A stretch of DNA of 64,000 nucleotides from Immersiella caudata (taxonomy: Eukaryota; Ascomycota; Sordariomycetes; Sordariales; Lasiosphaeriaceae). How positions within the stretch are numbered: position 1 is the first letter of the stretch; every line of letters starts with the position of its first letter. The DNA lies in NCBI GenBank assembly GCA_030512335.1, contig JAULSU010000006.1:4278001-4342000 (forward strand), written 5' to 3'. Of this stretch, positions 12,676-23,559 are shown piece by piece. Below the pieces are notes generated by a model. That model worked only from the letters and a program-made list of their open reading frames with translations, did no database searches and had not been told where the DNA came from. The position numbers and the translations under genes were made by a program.

Positions 12676-13361
12676 CTTACGGCGTGCTGATGGACATCAA
12701 GGTTCCAGGGCGCGTCTGCTTCTGGGGCACGCTAGAGCCCTAAGTTGAACGACTAGAAAATGCGTGCTAGGAAGGTGCCCTGCGATTGTCGGGATGGGTG
12801 ATCGTCTGCCTGGAGGTTTGGACAGTTGCGACAAAGTCGCGTTTGCGGGGGGGGGGGGCGCTGGCCGTGAGGCTGAGTGCGGGGACACTTGGGCGATCCT
12901 GTGCGCCACTCGTGTTGGGAATTCACACGACGCTAGTCCCAAAGCGTACAATTCGTGGTCCCAGTCAACAACCATGACGATTGGTCAGCTCATGGTGTGC
13001 GCTGAGTGGAAGGATCCTCCCACATGATTGTGAGTTTGCATATTGCTGCCAGACACAAGCAAGACCGTAAAGGGGAAACCTCGACACTTCTTGCCGATGC
13101 TTTTCGTCGGTAAATTGTCCTGATGTGTTTTGGATACCCAACCCAACCCTACTTACCTCGGTCGAAGGGCTGGAAGTCGAAGTGTAAAATTCAGGTCTTG
13201 CTTGGGAATGGAGCACATCATGAAATCTCATGGATAAAATACAGCTGTTTCCTCATCTAATTCATTCATGATTTCTAACCTATCTTCTCTGCTACTGATT
13301 TGCTCAGCAGTTGAGACCGAGTTTTTCTTCACGCAAACTGCAACCTCTAGGCACGTACGAA
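12676..13361. other. Intergenic, 5' region of zinc-finger gene A
   Basis: Should hold the promoter of the zinc-finger gene (minus) and of the small gene at 13362 (plus). It contains a 12-base G run at 12847-12858. No gene seen. Confidence 0.45.
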
Positions 13362-13710
13362 ATGTCTTCTTCTAATAGACCGAGCCATGGCACGAAGAAA
13401 CATCTCGGGAGTCATAAGTAAGCCAAATTTCACTCTTTCCAGTTGCTGCAATTGCTGACAGACCCATGACAGCAGCACTGGCACTACCCAGAGAGCTGCC
13501 GTGGAATCGAAAAGAGAGGGATTCATAAGGAGAAACATCTCCTCCTCGAGTCTTGTGTGTGAGCCAGATTTGGAACGGGCAGCCATTGAGGAAATCAGCG
13601 ATGATCTATCAGACGTTTTAGTCGCCTTCCACTGCACTGGCAATCCCCAGAGCCCCCCTAAGGAAGGCACTGAGACTAGTCTGCTCAGCATTGGCGGTCA
13701 GTTCAAGTAG
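13362..13710 (+). CDS. Small hypothetical protein, 97 residues
   Basis: Two exons, 13362-13417 and 13473-13710, joined by a 55-bp intron with a good donor (GTAAGC), branch-like GCTGAC and ACAG acceptor; the frame continues exactly to a TAG. The product has no signal peptide or membrane segment. It starts with a basic Ser/His/Lys-rich stretch (about residues 1-20) and ends with an acidic helix-like part (LERAAIEEISDDLSDVL). I do not recognise a family. The intron signals and open frame are the only support; it could be spurious. Confidence 0.4.
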
Positions 13711-14552
13711 GTGGGGAAAGAGCTTGAAGCGCTGAGAGGTCCGTTCAAGAATGAAAACGAGCCGTCTTGTGCTTGCCACGGACTGGGTCCGGTGCAACAA
13801 CCTTGAGTGAAGTGTCTTCTTGTTATCGACCTGTCTCAACTACCAACTATCTGGGTCTCGGTGGTACTGAACCAGGTGTCACCACTGAGTCGTAAAAACT
13901 GCGAATGCGTGGAGAAAAAACCGTAAGGGGTGTTGAGTTGTTTGACGCAATTGATGGGTCACGAAATGGCACTAAAAGCCAGAAGGAGAGGGACAAGACG
14001 CACTAGCTGGCCCTTGAGATGGGCTTTTGGATGTGGACGGTCTCCTTCAGTGATGGCAAAACTCGTATTGAGCCTGTGCCTTAAAATAGGGCTGTGCATT
14101 ACGTGTCTGACTAACCACGAGAAGCTGACTTGCCGTTCAGATTACTGAACCTAGCCTCTTTAATATATAAGGTCGAGTTAGCCAATGCCATGTCAAAGTT
14201 CAAGTCCCACAACGGAGTTCGCATGCGCAAAGTCGGAATTGGGTTATTTCCGAAACAACAAGAGCTCCACTGGAATGTGACGTCACCCTCGTGTTCTTCA
14301 GACTGTCTTACTGGACGCTGACTGTCTTGTCGCCTCTCTCGTGTTGCTGCTGGCGAATTACAGCGCGCCACCCGCCAAAACACCACTCAGTGATTTGAGC
14401 GACAGGGGTTCATCAACGCCTTGGTGAGTTAGCGAGTCGGATTCTAGAGGCGGGTATAAATGACGGACTCCCTTTGCAATGTTCAACATCAGTTCGAAGA
14501 CAGCAACGATATCTCGGCGTTACAACCGTCAACACTTTTAACTCTAGAAACA
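13711..14552. other. Intergenic, promoter of small secreted protein gene
   Basis: No gene seen. A TATAAA at 14455-14460 lies 93 bp before the start codon of the secreted-protein gene at 14553. Confidence 0.5.
14455..14460 (+). promoter_or_regulatory. TATA box
   Basis: TATAAA in GC-rich context, 93 bp upstream of the ATG at 14553; a normal place for a fungal TATA element in a highly expressed secreted-protein gene. Confidence 0.55.
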
Positions 14553-15054
14553 ATGAAGATCACTTCTATCCTCTTCGCAGGCCTCGCCAGCTCGGCCGTG
14601 GCCGCTCCTCTGGACGCCCGCATCGTCGCTCAAGAGTTTGACGTCTCAGAGTTCAGCGCTGGCTGTGTTCCCCACGGCACTCAGTGCTCGTAAGCGAACT
14701 CGCCCTCTGTCGCAATCTGACGATTAGGTACTGATCCTTCCAAGCATCGGATTCAAGGTCGCCACCAACCAAATGCCGTATCCCACGCAGTGCACCTTCA
14801 CCGGCGCTCCACTCGGATCCAGCTCGATCCCCGACGTCGGATTTACCACCTGCCAAGACCCCTCCATCATCTGGTCGTTCCGTCGCGTGATCGTGGGCGA
14901 TGGAGTCGCCCCCTTTTACGAGTTCGCCCTTGCTACGGCGGAGCAAAGCCTGGCTGCGTCCACGTTTTTCCCTGGGTCTCAGTTTCCCCTGATTCGCGAT
15001 GGGTCGTCGTTCCATCAGACTTTTACTGGTGACAACCGCTTTGTTGTTCAGTAG
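14553..15054 (+). CDS. Small secreted Cys-containing protein (AA1-like / hypersensitive-response-inducing-like)
   Basis: Two exons, 14553-14689 and 14745-15054 (55-bp intron, GTAAGC/CAAG), give 148 residues. Residues 1-18 are a signal peptide (cleavage after AVAA). The mature part has four Cys (38, 45, 62, 82), enough for two disulphides, and the FSAGCVPHGTQC motif. The pattern (F-S-A-x-C-x-P-H-x-x-x-C near the N-terminus, a proline-aspartate turn and a Trp-containing strand) resembles small secreted fungal proteins annotated as AA1-like or hypersensitive-response-inducing; this assignment is from memory and not certain. The open frame begins further upstream (14460), but the ATG at 14553 starts the signal peptide. 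A TATA box lies upstream. Likely an extracellular or host-interaction protein. Confidence 0.75.
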
Positions 15055-15494
15055 AGTTACAAATACCGTGGGGGAAGTTGAGGGACCGGTCAGCGAGAGT
15101 TAGGGCAAGACGGTTGGTCGTCAGGAGAAATTCAAGTAAGAATTAAACAGCCTGATTATCTGACAGAAGACGAGTCTTCCACCTAAAACATCGTCGAATA
15201 CTCGTAACTGCCATCTCTATTTCCATACATCTATATCCAATGATACGGTAATGTGACAGGTAGTATAGACGGCAGGTCGTCAGCAATATACCAATATATA
15301 GCGAAACAGACAAGGCTTCCCGACAAAATATGACGAAACGAAGCCATCCACGCCTCTGAAAGAAGTAAACAGTCGAACCTGTGTCTAAAAACTAAGATCC
15401 CGCTCCATTTAACAAACGCCGATGCCATATCTTCCCAATCCCCACCGATGAACGCCAGAAATAGTCTCCCCGCGTATGCATTCCCCACGCGCCC
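15055..15494. other. Intergenic, 3' flanks of two convergent genes
   Basis: AT-richer sequence between the stop codons of the secreted-protein gene (plus) and the protease/F-box gene (minus). No gene seen. Confidence 0.55.
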
Positions 15495-18209
15495 CTAGAA
15501 ACCCGAAGGCGGGAGCATTCTTCGACTCCTCTCCATGTCGGAAAGCGCGTGCCACAAGTCGTGACCTCCCTCTCTGTACAGCCCGTCTGCTATTGTGTCA
15601 TCCTCTTGTACCAGCTCTCTCATAACCGCTGCACGTCGCTGTGCCTGGGCCACCGCTGTGTTGCGAGTTCCAGTCACCCCCTCGTCAGGGGGTTGCCAAA
15701 TATGTTCCAAGCGTGGCAGTCGAGGGAGAAGTTTGCGAAGACGGAGCAGAGATGTTTTGGCAGCCACTTGGCCGGTGTCAAGCCCGGTCCGCCTGTTGGG
15801 CGAGGCAGCGTCGCCGGTGGGTGGCACCGGTGGGAGCGTCGGCGAGTCGCAATATGCACGGACGGCCGCCGTTTTCCCCTCCAGAGACCCGAGATCTAAC
15901 ACCTCAACAATGTGTCCAAGCCCTCCATGATAGAGAACAGCTGCGATTTCCTCCTTGGCCAGCGGCTTGCTCGAAAAGGGAGAACCATGACGAAGGTTTC
16001 TCAAGGCTCTCTCTGCTGTTCCGTGCTTGGAAGGCGGGCTCAGCGCTCTCTCCAAGAAATTGACGAATATCAAGGCGATGTTCTTTGTTTGCACAACAAG
16101 CTCGTTGCTGCATCCGCCTGTCACCCGGCCCTCGGAGGGGAAATAGAGGGGGCCCTCCTTGACCTCCTCGCCGTGCTCCCTCCTTGCGTCCTCAATCGCG
16201 TCGTAGGACAGCTCGAAGAAACGTCCAAGCAAAAGGAGCGATGGGAGCAGCCGCTGTTTCATTCGCACCTTCTTTGGACGAAAGTGCACTTGCTGGTGTC
16301 GAGACCCGCAGAGATACATCTCCTGTCTCAGCCATTGAACCACGTGGTCGGCCAGCTTCCAAGCCACGGAGTGGCGGTGTCCCACCATGTGAACATGGGC
16401 GAGGTCAGGGGCTGCGTGCGGATACAGTTGAAGGGCCAACGGTGGGAGAGGGTTTTCATCGAGGAACCGTTTCGAAATCCCCAATCCGTTGACCGATACC
16501 GCATGACGAAAGCTTCGCGAGACCCGCCGCAAACTCATCGCGTCGCGGAACTCGAGGCAGTTGACCACCTCGTCCCGTATCTCGGGCGGTAGTCGGAAGA
16601 AGAGATGGTGGAAGGAATACGTGAACTCGACGACACCTTTCCGGCGTTCCATCACCACCAGAGCCCGTGTCCGGGCACTGTCCATCTTCTCCCCGACCTT
16701 CCTGAGAAGACCTCTGAGCGGACGCCTTCTGGGCATTGCCGGCTCCCCCATGGACGTGAAAAACTTTCGAGAGGCAAATTCCGTACGGACATTTCGTGCG
16801 TGAGGGGGCCCAGGATGCAGCTGGATCTCCTCGGGCCGCAAACGCAAGACCCGCGCCATATCTTCGAAAAGCAAGTCGATTGGGAGGATGTAGACAATGC
16901 CGGGGTGACCAAACACAACATGGCCAAGCAGAGAAACCTCTTCCGCTTGGATATGCAAGGCCACGGAGCCACAGTCACCCTCCTTCAGCGCCATGCCCGC
17001 ATCCAGCGTCAGGGGGTAGGCGGCGAGTGACTCCCGCTGGTATTTCGGTTTGAAATAGGCGAGCGTCGTGCCCAGTGCTCCCTTGACGAGTCCCGTGGGT
17101 GTTGCGACGAGCACAGGGGCCCCGGAGGGCATATTCTTTATGTTTGCGAGTTTCGTGACGCGGAATCCTCTGGTGGGGTCGAATGGGTCATACGAGAAAA
17201 AGTTGGGGTCCGCATTTTCGCCTGCCTGGACTTCAACGAGCGCACAGTCAACCGCTCTTTGTGCTCCCTCGACTGTGTGCCTCAGAGCGCTGCCGATGCG
17301 GGTGGCATCTCGAGGGATTTCCGGGGCCTTTCCGTTCTCAGGAGCATGGCCAATCTCGATGTCGAAGGGGGATGACTCCTGGGCACTGAAAGAGGTGTTT
17401 GGGGTGGCCTGGGGGCTGCGGCCGTCTTGTTCGTCACCCTCGACAAGCTCATCGTTGGTTGACTCGCCAGTGCTCGAACAAGGATCATCTTCATCGTCAT
17501 CGTCGGAATCCTCCAAGACCAGGTCCGACGAGAACGAAGGATTGGTTAGGGCGGCCGAGGTGGTGTCCAGTGGGAAGAAGACATGTCTCACGGTGGTCTG
17601 GATCGTGGTGTCGCCATGGCGGAATACGACGCCAGCCGTGGCTATTCGTGGCGAACCGCCATTGCGGCCAGCAACATAGATGCGCGTGCCTACCTTGGGC
17701 CCGGCCGCGGTTGTCCAGACGCCGTATGGAGGTCCTGAAGGTATTGCGTTGGCGTTTTGTGGCGGTTGGAGCTGGACCTCGGGCGCATCGGCGGCGAGGA
17801 GTTTGGGGAGATTGGGGCAAAAGTGCAGTTCTATTGGAGGGAATGTGCTGCTCATGATGTCTCTCAAGCGGCCGTCGTTGCGAATGGCTTCCCGGAGTGC
17901 ATCATCTTCAAGGCAAAAGACGACATTTGGCGTCGTGGTCTGCGGCGATTCGCCAATCATTGCGAAGTGAATGCTGAAGGCGGCGGCTGGCAGACGCAGC
18001 GCCAGTGCCTGAGTGCGGGTGCTGACGAGCGGGCCGAGAACGGGCCAAGCTTCAGCGAGGAGGCCGGCGGGCTCCCAGAACGTCATCCCCCGCCGCGGGT
18101 CGAAATAAACTTGACGACCGCATAGCTGCGACCGGGCCATCCATTCGAGTGATGTATTGGGTGAAGTGTGAGTGCGCGCGCGCGAACTCGAACTTTGTTG
18201 CGCCGTCAT
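15495..18209 (-). CDS. Chymotrypsin-fold protease-like protein (GDCG) with F-box, 904 residues
   Basis: Single-exon gene. The frame is open to an ATG at 18479 (994 residues), but the first 90 residues look like untranslated leader, so I take the ATG at 18209. Regions in 904-numbering: 31-130, a module also seen in the gene at 20766 (MIGE, VVFC, FPPIEL landmarks); 160-445, a trypsin/chymotrypsin-like fold with His209 (TVRHVFF), Asp321 (DCALVEV) and GDCGS around Cys413, so the nucleophile position is Cys instead of Ser; an acidic insert at about 229-262; 536-570, an F-box (LFFRLPPEIRDEVVNCL, then LRRVSRSFRHAV); 570-904, a helical region of unknown fold. The F-box predicts recruitment to an SCF ubiquitin ligase through Skp1; the protease part may be active as a Cys protease or serve as a binding module. 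Its cellular role is unknown. A related trypsin-like domain occurs as an N-terminal part of fungal NLR-type proteins, hence a possible conflict function. Confidence 0.82.
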   Translation of the reverse strand: MTAQQSSSSRARTHTSPNTSLEWMARSQLCGRQVYFDPRRGMTFWEPAGLLAEAWPVLGPLVSTRTQALALRLPAAAFSIHFAMIGESPQTTTPNVVFCLEDDALREAIRNDGRLRDIMSSTFPPIELHFCPNLPKLLAADAPEVQLQPPQNANAIPSGPPYGVWTTAAGPKVGTRIYVAGRNGGSPRIATAGVVFRHGDTTIQTTVRHVFFPLDTTSAALTNPSFSSDLVLEDSDDDDEDDPCSSTGESTNDELVEGDEQDGRSPQATPNTSFSAQESSPFDIEIGHAPENGKAPEIPRDATRIGSALRHTVEGAQRAVDCALVEVQAGENADPNFFSYDPFDPTRGFRVTKLANIKNMPSGAPVLVATPTGLVKGALGTTLAYFKPKYQRESLAAYPLTLDAGMALKEGDCGSVALHIQAEEVSLLGHVVFGHPGIVYILPIDLLFEDMARVLRLRPEEIQLHPGPPHARNVRTEFASRKFFTSMGEPAMPRRRPLRGLLRKVGEKMDSARTRALVVMERRKGVVEFTYSFHHLFFRLPPEIRDEVVNCLEFRDAMSLRRVSRSFRHAVSVNGLGISKRFLDENPLPPLALQLYPHAAPDLAHVHMVGHRHSVAWKLADHVVQWLRQEMYLCGSRHQQVHFRPKKVRMKQRLLPSLLLLGRFFELSYDAIEDARREHGEEVKEGPLYFPSEGRVTGGCSNELVVQTKNIALIFVNFLERALSPPSKHGTAERALRNLRHGSPFSSKPLAKEEIAAVLYHGGLGHIVEVLDLGSLEGKTAAVRAYCDSPTLPPVPPTGDAASPNRRTGLDTGQVAAKTSLLRLRKLLPRLPRLEHIWQPPDEGVTGTRNTAVAQAQRRAAVMRELVQEDDTIADGLYREGGHDLWHALSDMERSRRMLPPSGF

Positions 18210-20765
18210 GTTGTCGATAAATCCGCAGATTGAAGAAGCGCATGTCCCATGACGATGACGCGAGGGGCGGGCTTGGTGGGCTGCAGGCTGCAGCTGCCGA
18301 CCAAGGCGCGATAATGTAGGGTAGGTAATGACCGTGTTATCGGGCGACGAACGCAGGGGAGGTAGAATGAGGTTGCTGGTCGCACCAAGTGTCTGAAGAA
18401 AAACGCGAGAGGGGCTTGGGATGAATATGGATAGGGTATCTGTATATCGATTTGGTTGGGGCAGATGAGCTATTATCAATTATTCTGAATGGATTGTGGA
18501 AGGGGGAAACCAGTCAATTGGTGTGGACGATCTTGTTGGTCTCCGGGGGGGGATTGGGTTCGTGTTATTTCCGGTCAGTTGGGAGTCGCCGAAGTTGCAT
18601 CGCCCGCTGGGAGCGCAGTGAGTCGGTGACTGATCGGCGCGCTGCTGGTCATAGCTTCTGGAGCCTCATTTTTTCGGGCATGCACAGCCGATCCGGGAAG
18701 CGCAACCCCGCAGGGACCTGTCCGCTGAGAGCTTGAGCCGGCCAATTGATTGGGAGGCCGCTGGGCGGGCTGGCCGGGAGTGGCAAGAAAGGGACCGTCA
18801 TAGGGAAAATGCGGGACTTCCTGGATCGCAACGCGAGAAGCCCTAGAAGGCTCGAGACAGCTGCCTTCTATCATCGTTCGGCCGACATCGCACGCGGCCC
18901 TTTTGCAGGGCGGGGTCTCCCCCGCGGGAGCCAGGCTGGCCGAAAAAACCGGACCAGGAAAACAATACACCAGACTCAGTTCTCCCGGTTTCTATCTGGT
19001 CTCTTACACCCCTCCGAGCTCAACTGGCAGCCCTTTTTACGATGGCCTGATGCCCCTTCCGGGCCCGACTGTTTTGCACGGGTCTGCGCGAGGCAAATGG
19101 CCGATGCGGACGAGGCATAGCATCTCCCCGCAATGCATCATGTAGGTATCACAACAAAGACGCTCGTTTTGGGAGTTCATCAGCCCGTGCGGCTCTTTCA
19201 CCCCTGCACGATGTGGCAGCCACGTATATCACGTAAGGTAGGCTCAATTAATCTAACCACCTCTATCAACGGGACGAGAGCGGGCGGAGCGCCTTGCTGT
19301 TCGGGGTTGGGAGTCCCTTCCGCAGTCCAGCACCCACGCACAAATCCGGACAGCGCTGCTAACAGGCGGACGCAAGGGTATCGGGCGCCAATCCTGCTCG
19401 GAGATATACCGCCCAACAAAGTTAGCCAGGTGTCTGGTGGCTGGTACACTCGTGCATTCCTTGTCCCGTCCCGACGGAGTTACCGCGACTGCTGTGCATG
19501 TATGGGACGGGCCTTCGGGGGTCGCCCATTCCCCCCAGATGTCTTCAAGTGATCCCACTGGTCCACCCAACTGCAGAGAAAATCCTGGGCTTCCCTAGCG
19601 TGGTTGACTTGGATATGATTGGCTATCACTTCAGCCGCATTGGGTTGGGCCGCGAGGTACCATTCCAGCATCGCAGATTTCTCACTCGAATCTAGACTGG
19701 CGCTGTGTAGAGTGAGGTTAGTTATGGGGGAGATCTTCGATCCACGAAGCTTAGGCTCACTCTCTGCTCGTCATCGCTGAATTTGATGCTGATGACTCTG
19801 TTGGCATTGCGCGTTTGCCCAAACACGAAGAATATGCGATGGCGCGTGTCAGCGGACGGCTTGGATTCTTGCTCTGTGATTGGGTGTTTTTCTCGGGGAG
19901 TGACAAAATCCGGTCGTTCTGGGCACTGTCGAAGAACAAAAACAAACGGGATTGTTGTTACTCGTATTGGATCATTAAATATCTACAGAGTTGCAAACCA
20001 CTTTTCTTATGTACTGTTCCAACACTCGACTTTGACCCTGGCCATCGTTGAGTCCATCGCGACTTGACCATCAAGCGCATTTCGTTCTTGGCGTGTGGAT
20101 TGAAAAGACACGAGGACGAAGATGCCAGGCGGGACCACGGACTCACTTCTGCCTTGATCCTGGTGGGGGTCTAGACGCACGCAGTGGAAGGCACACACCC
20201 GGACAGCGCTGGTCGGCAAGAGCGAGTTGGATCCTGGACGCGCTTGGAGAAGAGCGCGCCGCTGGCCAGAGCGCAAATCTGCTCTCATGGCAACTACGCC
20301 CAGATCAGACCCACACATCGTCGCTTGGCATCCCGCTCATTCGCCCACCCAACAGCGCCCACATCATGAGCCTAAGACGCTTATGCGCTCACAGTCACAT
20401 CACACGCGCTTCCAAGTTCAGGTCGCGCAACAGGTTACCTACCAGGCAAAGTCATCGCCGTGCATTATCAAAGGGCGGGCTTTGGTCGGGCATAGGAGTG
20501 TCTGAGTCGTTTATCAATCCCAGGGGCAGTCGGTCCCCACCGGAGCGCGGTTACCTACTTGCCTGTTTGGAATCGTTGCCACCCCTTTTTGACGCCCCAC
20601 CAAGGCAAGACCAAATCCGAATTACCGGCATCGCCACTTGAGAATAGGAGGCCTGTTTTTCAGCTTGTTTGATGGATTACACGAATTCGCTGTTGTGGTG
20701 TGCCAAAGATTCATCACCATCCGCTGTATACTGCGTACGTATTGAGTCTACCCAAGCAGTCATTG
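18210..20765. other. Intergenic 2.5 kb, no gene seen
   Basis: Divergent promoter space between the protease/F-box gene (minus) and zinc-finger gene B (plus). Several open frames of 60-200 codons overlap on both strands without recognisable domains, signal peptides or splice-supported structure. Part of the left end (18210-18479) is an in-frame extension of the protease gene and may be its 5' leader. Confidence 0.5.
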
Positions 20766-22760
20766 ATGTCAGACTCCAAGCAACCCAGCGCCAGCAACCG
20801 CCATGGCCAGCCGAGCCGCCCTCAGTGGGACCAGGCGGTGGAGTCTTGCGGCGACTTCATTACGACCCTGCCCGGTGGGAAGACCGTATGGATGGCAAAA
20901 GGACCTGCGGCAACGGTGTGGAGGGATCAAATAGGTCCTTCCATCAGAAAGCTGTTGCAGTCAGACAAGTTCATCGAAGTAGGCGTCAGCTTCTTCCTCT
21001 ACATGATAGGAGAGCATAAGTCAACCTCAAAACCCAAGATCATCTTCTGCTCCAGCGACCCGAAAGCAAGAAGGGCTGTCCGCGATGCCGTCCGAGCCAG
21101 CAGCATCCTGGAGACTTTCCCTGCAATCGGCCTCGGGGACTCTTCCTCGCCTCTAGCAAGGAGTGACAGCGGCCTTGACCAGAACGCACAGCAATTGCCC
21201 GTGCCGCCAAGGTCACAAAACCATCGACCAGGAAAAGGCGAGGAGAGCGCGGCTTCACAAAAACCCAAGGCTGCGCCATCAGCTATTCCTCAAGGCTCCA
21301 GACAGGGCAAGCATGTGTCCCGAGACGACCGCGCCACGATAGCACAACGATTTACTGGGTTGACAATTACCAACTGCTCCTCTTCGTCTCTGAGTGCCAA
21401 AGACTCAATTTCAAGCAGCTTGGCCAGATCTGGACGTGCCTGTTCGATCAGCTGTACACTGGGAGCCTCGATGGGTGGGGTTTCTCTGGATCACCGACGC
21501 GAAAGCTTCGACACCCCGACGGTCAAAGCCCCCGAGAGTGATGCACTCAGCAGCGGTACTGAAGCTTCAGCGGAGCTATCCAGCAGTGATTTCGATGACG
21601 ATGACGACGATGACGACGATGAAGACGATGACGACGAGGAAGAGGAGGAGAGCCTTGTCATTTCGAGCCCTCACACGCTCCAGTTCCTGGGGCCCGAACC
21701 TCTGGAAAAAATTATCGGAAAACTTCTCAACGATTTCGACTCGTACAGACCACGGGCTGTCCCAACAGGCAACCAGGGGAGTGAAAATACGCGGTCCGGG
21801 GCGTCACAATTTGCAACCCAGCCTAGTGGCCATCAAGAGCCAACGGACAACAACTCTAAAACTCTAAATGGGAAACGGCGACTCTCAGGTGAGGGTGGCA
21901 GCAGCAGCGATATCACGGCTGCGGGCTCGAAAAGAGCAAAGACGGGGACGCAAAAAGAGAAGATGCTCGCTTGTCCGTATTGGAAAAAAGACTCGGGAAA
22001 GTATGCATACTGCTTCAAGTGGAAGTTCAAGGAAGTCAAGCGTATGAAGGAGCATCTGAGGAGATGTCACAGCAAGATTCGTTGCCCCCGATGCCAAGAA
22101 GACTTTTGCGACACGGATTCCCGCGACCTCCATATTAGGGCAGGTGGCTGTGAACTTCAGCCGGATATCATCGATGAGCGCTTGAACGAGAGCCAAATTA
22201 GAAAGTTGGGCGCGAGAGGATCATCTAAGCAAACCCAGTATGACAGATGGTATGTGGTTTGGGATATTTTATTCCCTGGGATTCCCAAGCCGGATTCTCC
22301 GTTTATCGACGACGATATTCTGTGTGAGTTTCGGGAGTATTGCAGCCGGAGGGGCCGGGACATCATCCTTGACCACATGCGGACGAGCGAGGACTGGCAT
22401 CAGGTGTACGACGAAGAGCGGTTTCGTCGAGAAAGCTGGCGCGAGATTTTCAACGGTATATTCGATGCGGCCTTTGAGCGATGGTTGGGACAACGAGGCG
22501 ACGCGAGTCAAAGCGATACGGGAGAAGGAGCTGCGGGTGCTACTGGAGCTGGAGATGCATCGAAAGGCGTTGCGTTGGATTCTTCGCCGAGTCCTCCGGC
22601 CCAAGGAAACAGCGTCGACAACGGAGGTAACGAGAACCAGACTCCCGCATTGGATCCCCATTTGGCGGCTGGCTGGAATCCTGGCCCAGGGAATCAGTAC
22701 TTGCTGGCCGATTTCGAGTACAACCATGTGCCAATGATTTGGCCGCACAATTTGCAGTGA
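20766..22760 (+). CDS. C2H2-like zinc-finger protein B
   Basis: Single exon, 664 residues from the ATG at 20766 (an in-frame ATG at 20700 would add 22 residues without conserved character). Residues 29-125 match the N-terminal module of the protease/F-box protein at 15495-18209: MIGE at 80-83, IIFC at 92-95 and FPAIGL at 118-123 have nearly the same spacing. A Ser-rich region and an Asp/Glu run (about residues 279-300) follow. At about 402-460 is a Cys/His region: CPYW, RMKEHLRRCH and RCPRCQEDF..H, paralogous to the genes at 10320 and 49277, then WDILFPG, a family landmark. It lacks the intron found in the other two paralogues. The C-terminus is Gly/Pro/Asn-rich. Function unknown; nuclear action is inferred from the zinc fingers and the basic GSKRAK motif. 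Confidence 0.8.
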   Translation: MSDSKQPSASNRHGQPSRPQWDQAVESCGDFITTLPGGKTVWMAKGPAATVWRDQIGPSIRKLLQSDKFIEVGVSFFLYMIGEHKSTSKPKIIFCSSDPKARRAVRDAVRASSILETFPAIGLGDSSSPLARSDSGLDQNAQQLPVPPRSQNHRPGKGEESAASQKPKAAPSAIPQGSRQGKHVSRDDRATIAQRFTGLTITNCSSSSLSAKDSISSSLARSGRACSISCTLGASMGGVSLDHRRESFDTPTVKAPESDALSSGTEASAELSSSDFDDDDDDDDDEDDDDEEEEESLVISSPHTLQFLGPEPLEKIIGKLLNDFDSYRPRAVPTGNQGSENTRSGASQFATQPSGHQEPTDNNSKTLNGKRRLSGEGGSSSDITAAGSKRAKTGTQKEKMLACPYWKKDSGKYAYCFKWKFKEVKRMKEHLRRCHSKIRCPRCQEDFCDTDSRDLHIRAGGCELQPDIIDERLNESQIRKLGARGSSKQTQYDRWYVVWDILFPGIPKPDSPFIDDDILCEFREYCSRRGRDIILDHMRTSEDWHQVYDEERFRRESWREIFNGIFDAAFERWLGQRGDASQSDTGEGAAGATGAGDASKGVALDSSPSPPAQGNSVDNGGNENQTPALDPHLAAGWNPGPGNQYLLADFEYNHVPMIWPHNLQ

Positions 22761-23559
22761 GATAGCGAGCCTTGCGCTTCAGGGGCCGCGAATTTGAGCA
22801 TGGGAATTTGTGGCATTTGTGGTTCGAAGTGCAAAGTATCCTAATCACGGTCTTGCGCAGACAGATTTTGCCGATGCGGCTTTCATATGGCTGGGCTCGA
22901 CGCCGACTTCGCCCAGCTCTTCCCAGTTGTTGCCCCACTCGTAAGGAAGTTTTGCTTTAAGGTTTGGAAGGGCAGGTGGTAGACTCTATAGGTAGTCAGT
23001 GCTTCTTGAATAAATCGAGGCCACCCTTGATCCATGGTTCCTCCAGAGGCCGAGAACTGGTCGACCAAGTGACCGCCGGGCCCGATGGTGTATACTTGAG
23101 GGCTGTAGCAGGCATCTTCAACCTGATGCCGTCTACGACCACACCTACCGGTAGTTTGGAACCTGTGATTGTTGTCAGAGTCCATCCCAAACCTTGGAGG
23201 GCAGACTAAAAGCTCATCTAAAGAGGGAACGGTAGAGAAATATAAAAGCAGGGAGGTTGCAGTGCCTGTTTGTGCTTTCCCAGTTGCAATACAGAATATG
23301 GCTACCAAGACGGGACACTGGTTGATTTCTTACCATCACGCCCTGCTAGAGGGGAGCGAGGAGGTTGGCTGCGCATTCGCCGCATGGGCGCCGACGTGAA
23401 GCCGGTGAGCTAAACTGAGTACATCCCAAGAGGAAACACATGTGCTACCCCCCCCCGCCAGCGTCGAAAATTTGGCAGTGATTTGAACGAAGCAGGATTT
23501 TCTTCGTGTGACACAGCCCCTGCGCTTGACCCAAGACCCGTAGTTGCTTGCAACCCAGC
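22761..23559. other. Intergenic, 3' flanks; no gene seen
   Basis: Between the stops of zinc-finger gene B (plus) and the acetyltransferase (minus). No supported gene; a run of about 10 C occurs near 23448-23456. Confidence 0.5.

Noticed and set aside
15912..16592. 226-codon plus-strand frame
   Set aside because: Antisense to the F-box part of the protease-like gene; no domain or start context.
18210..18479. 90-residue N-terminal extension of the protease/F-box protein
   Set aside because: Low-complexity, unlike the following module; kept only as an alternative start.
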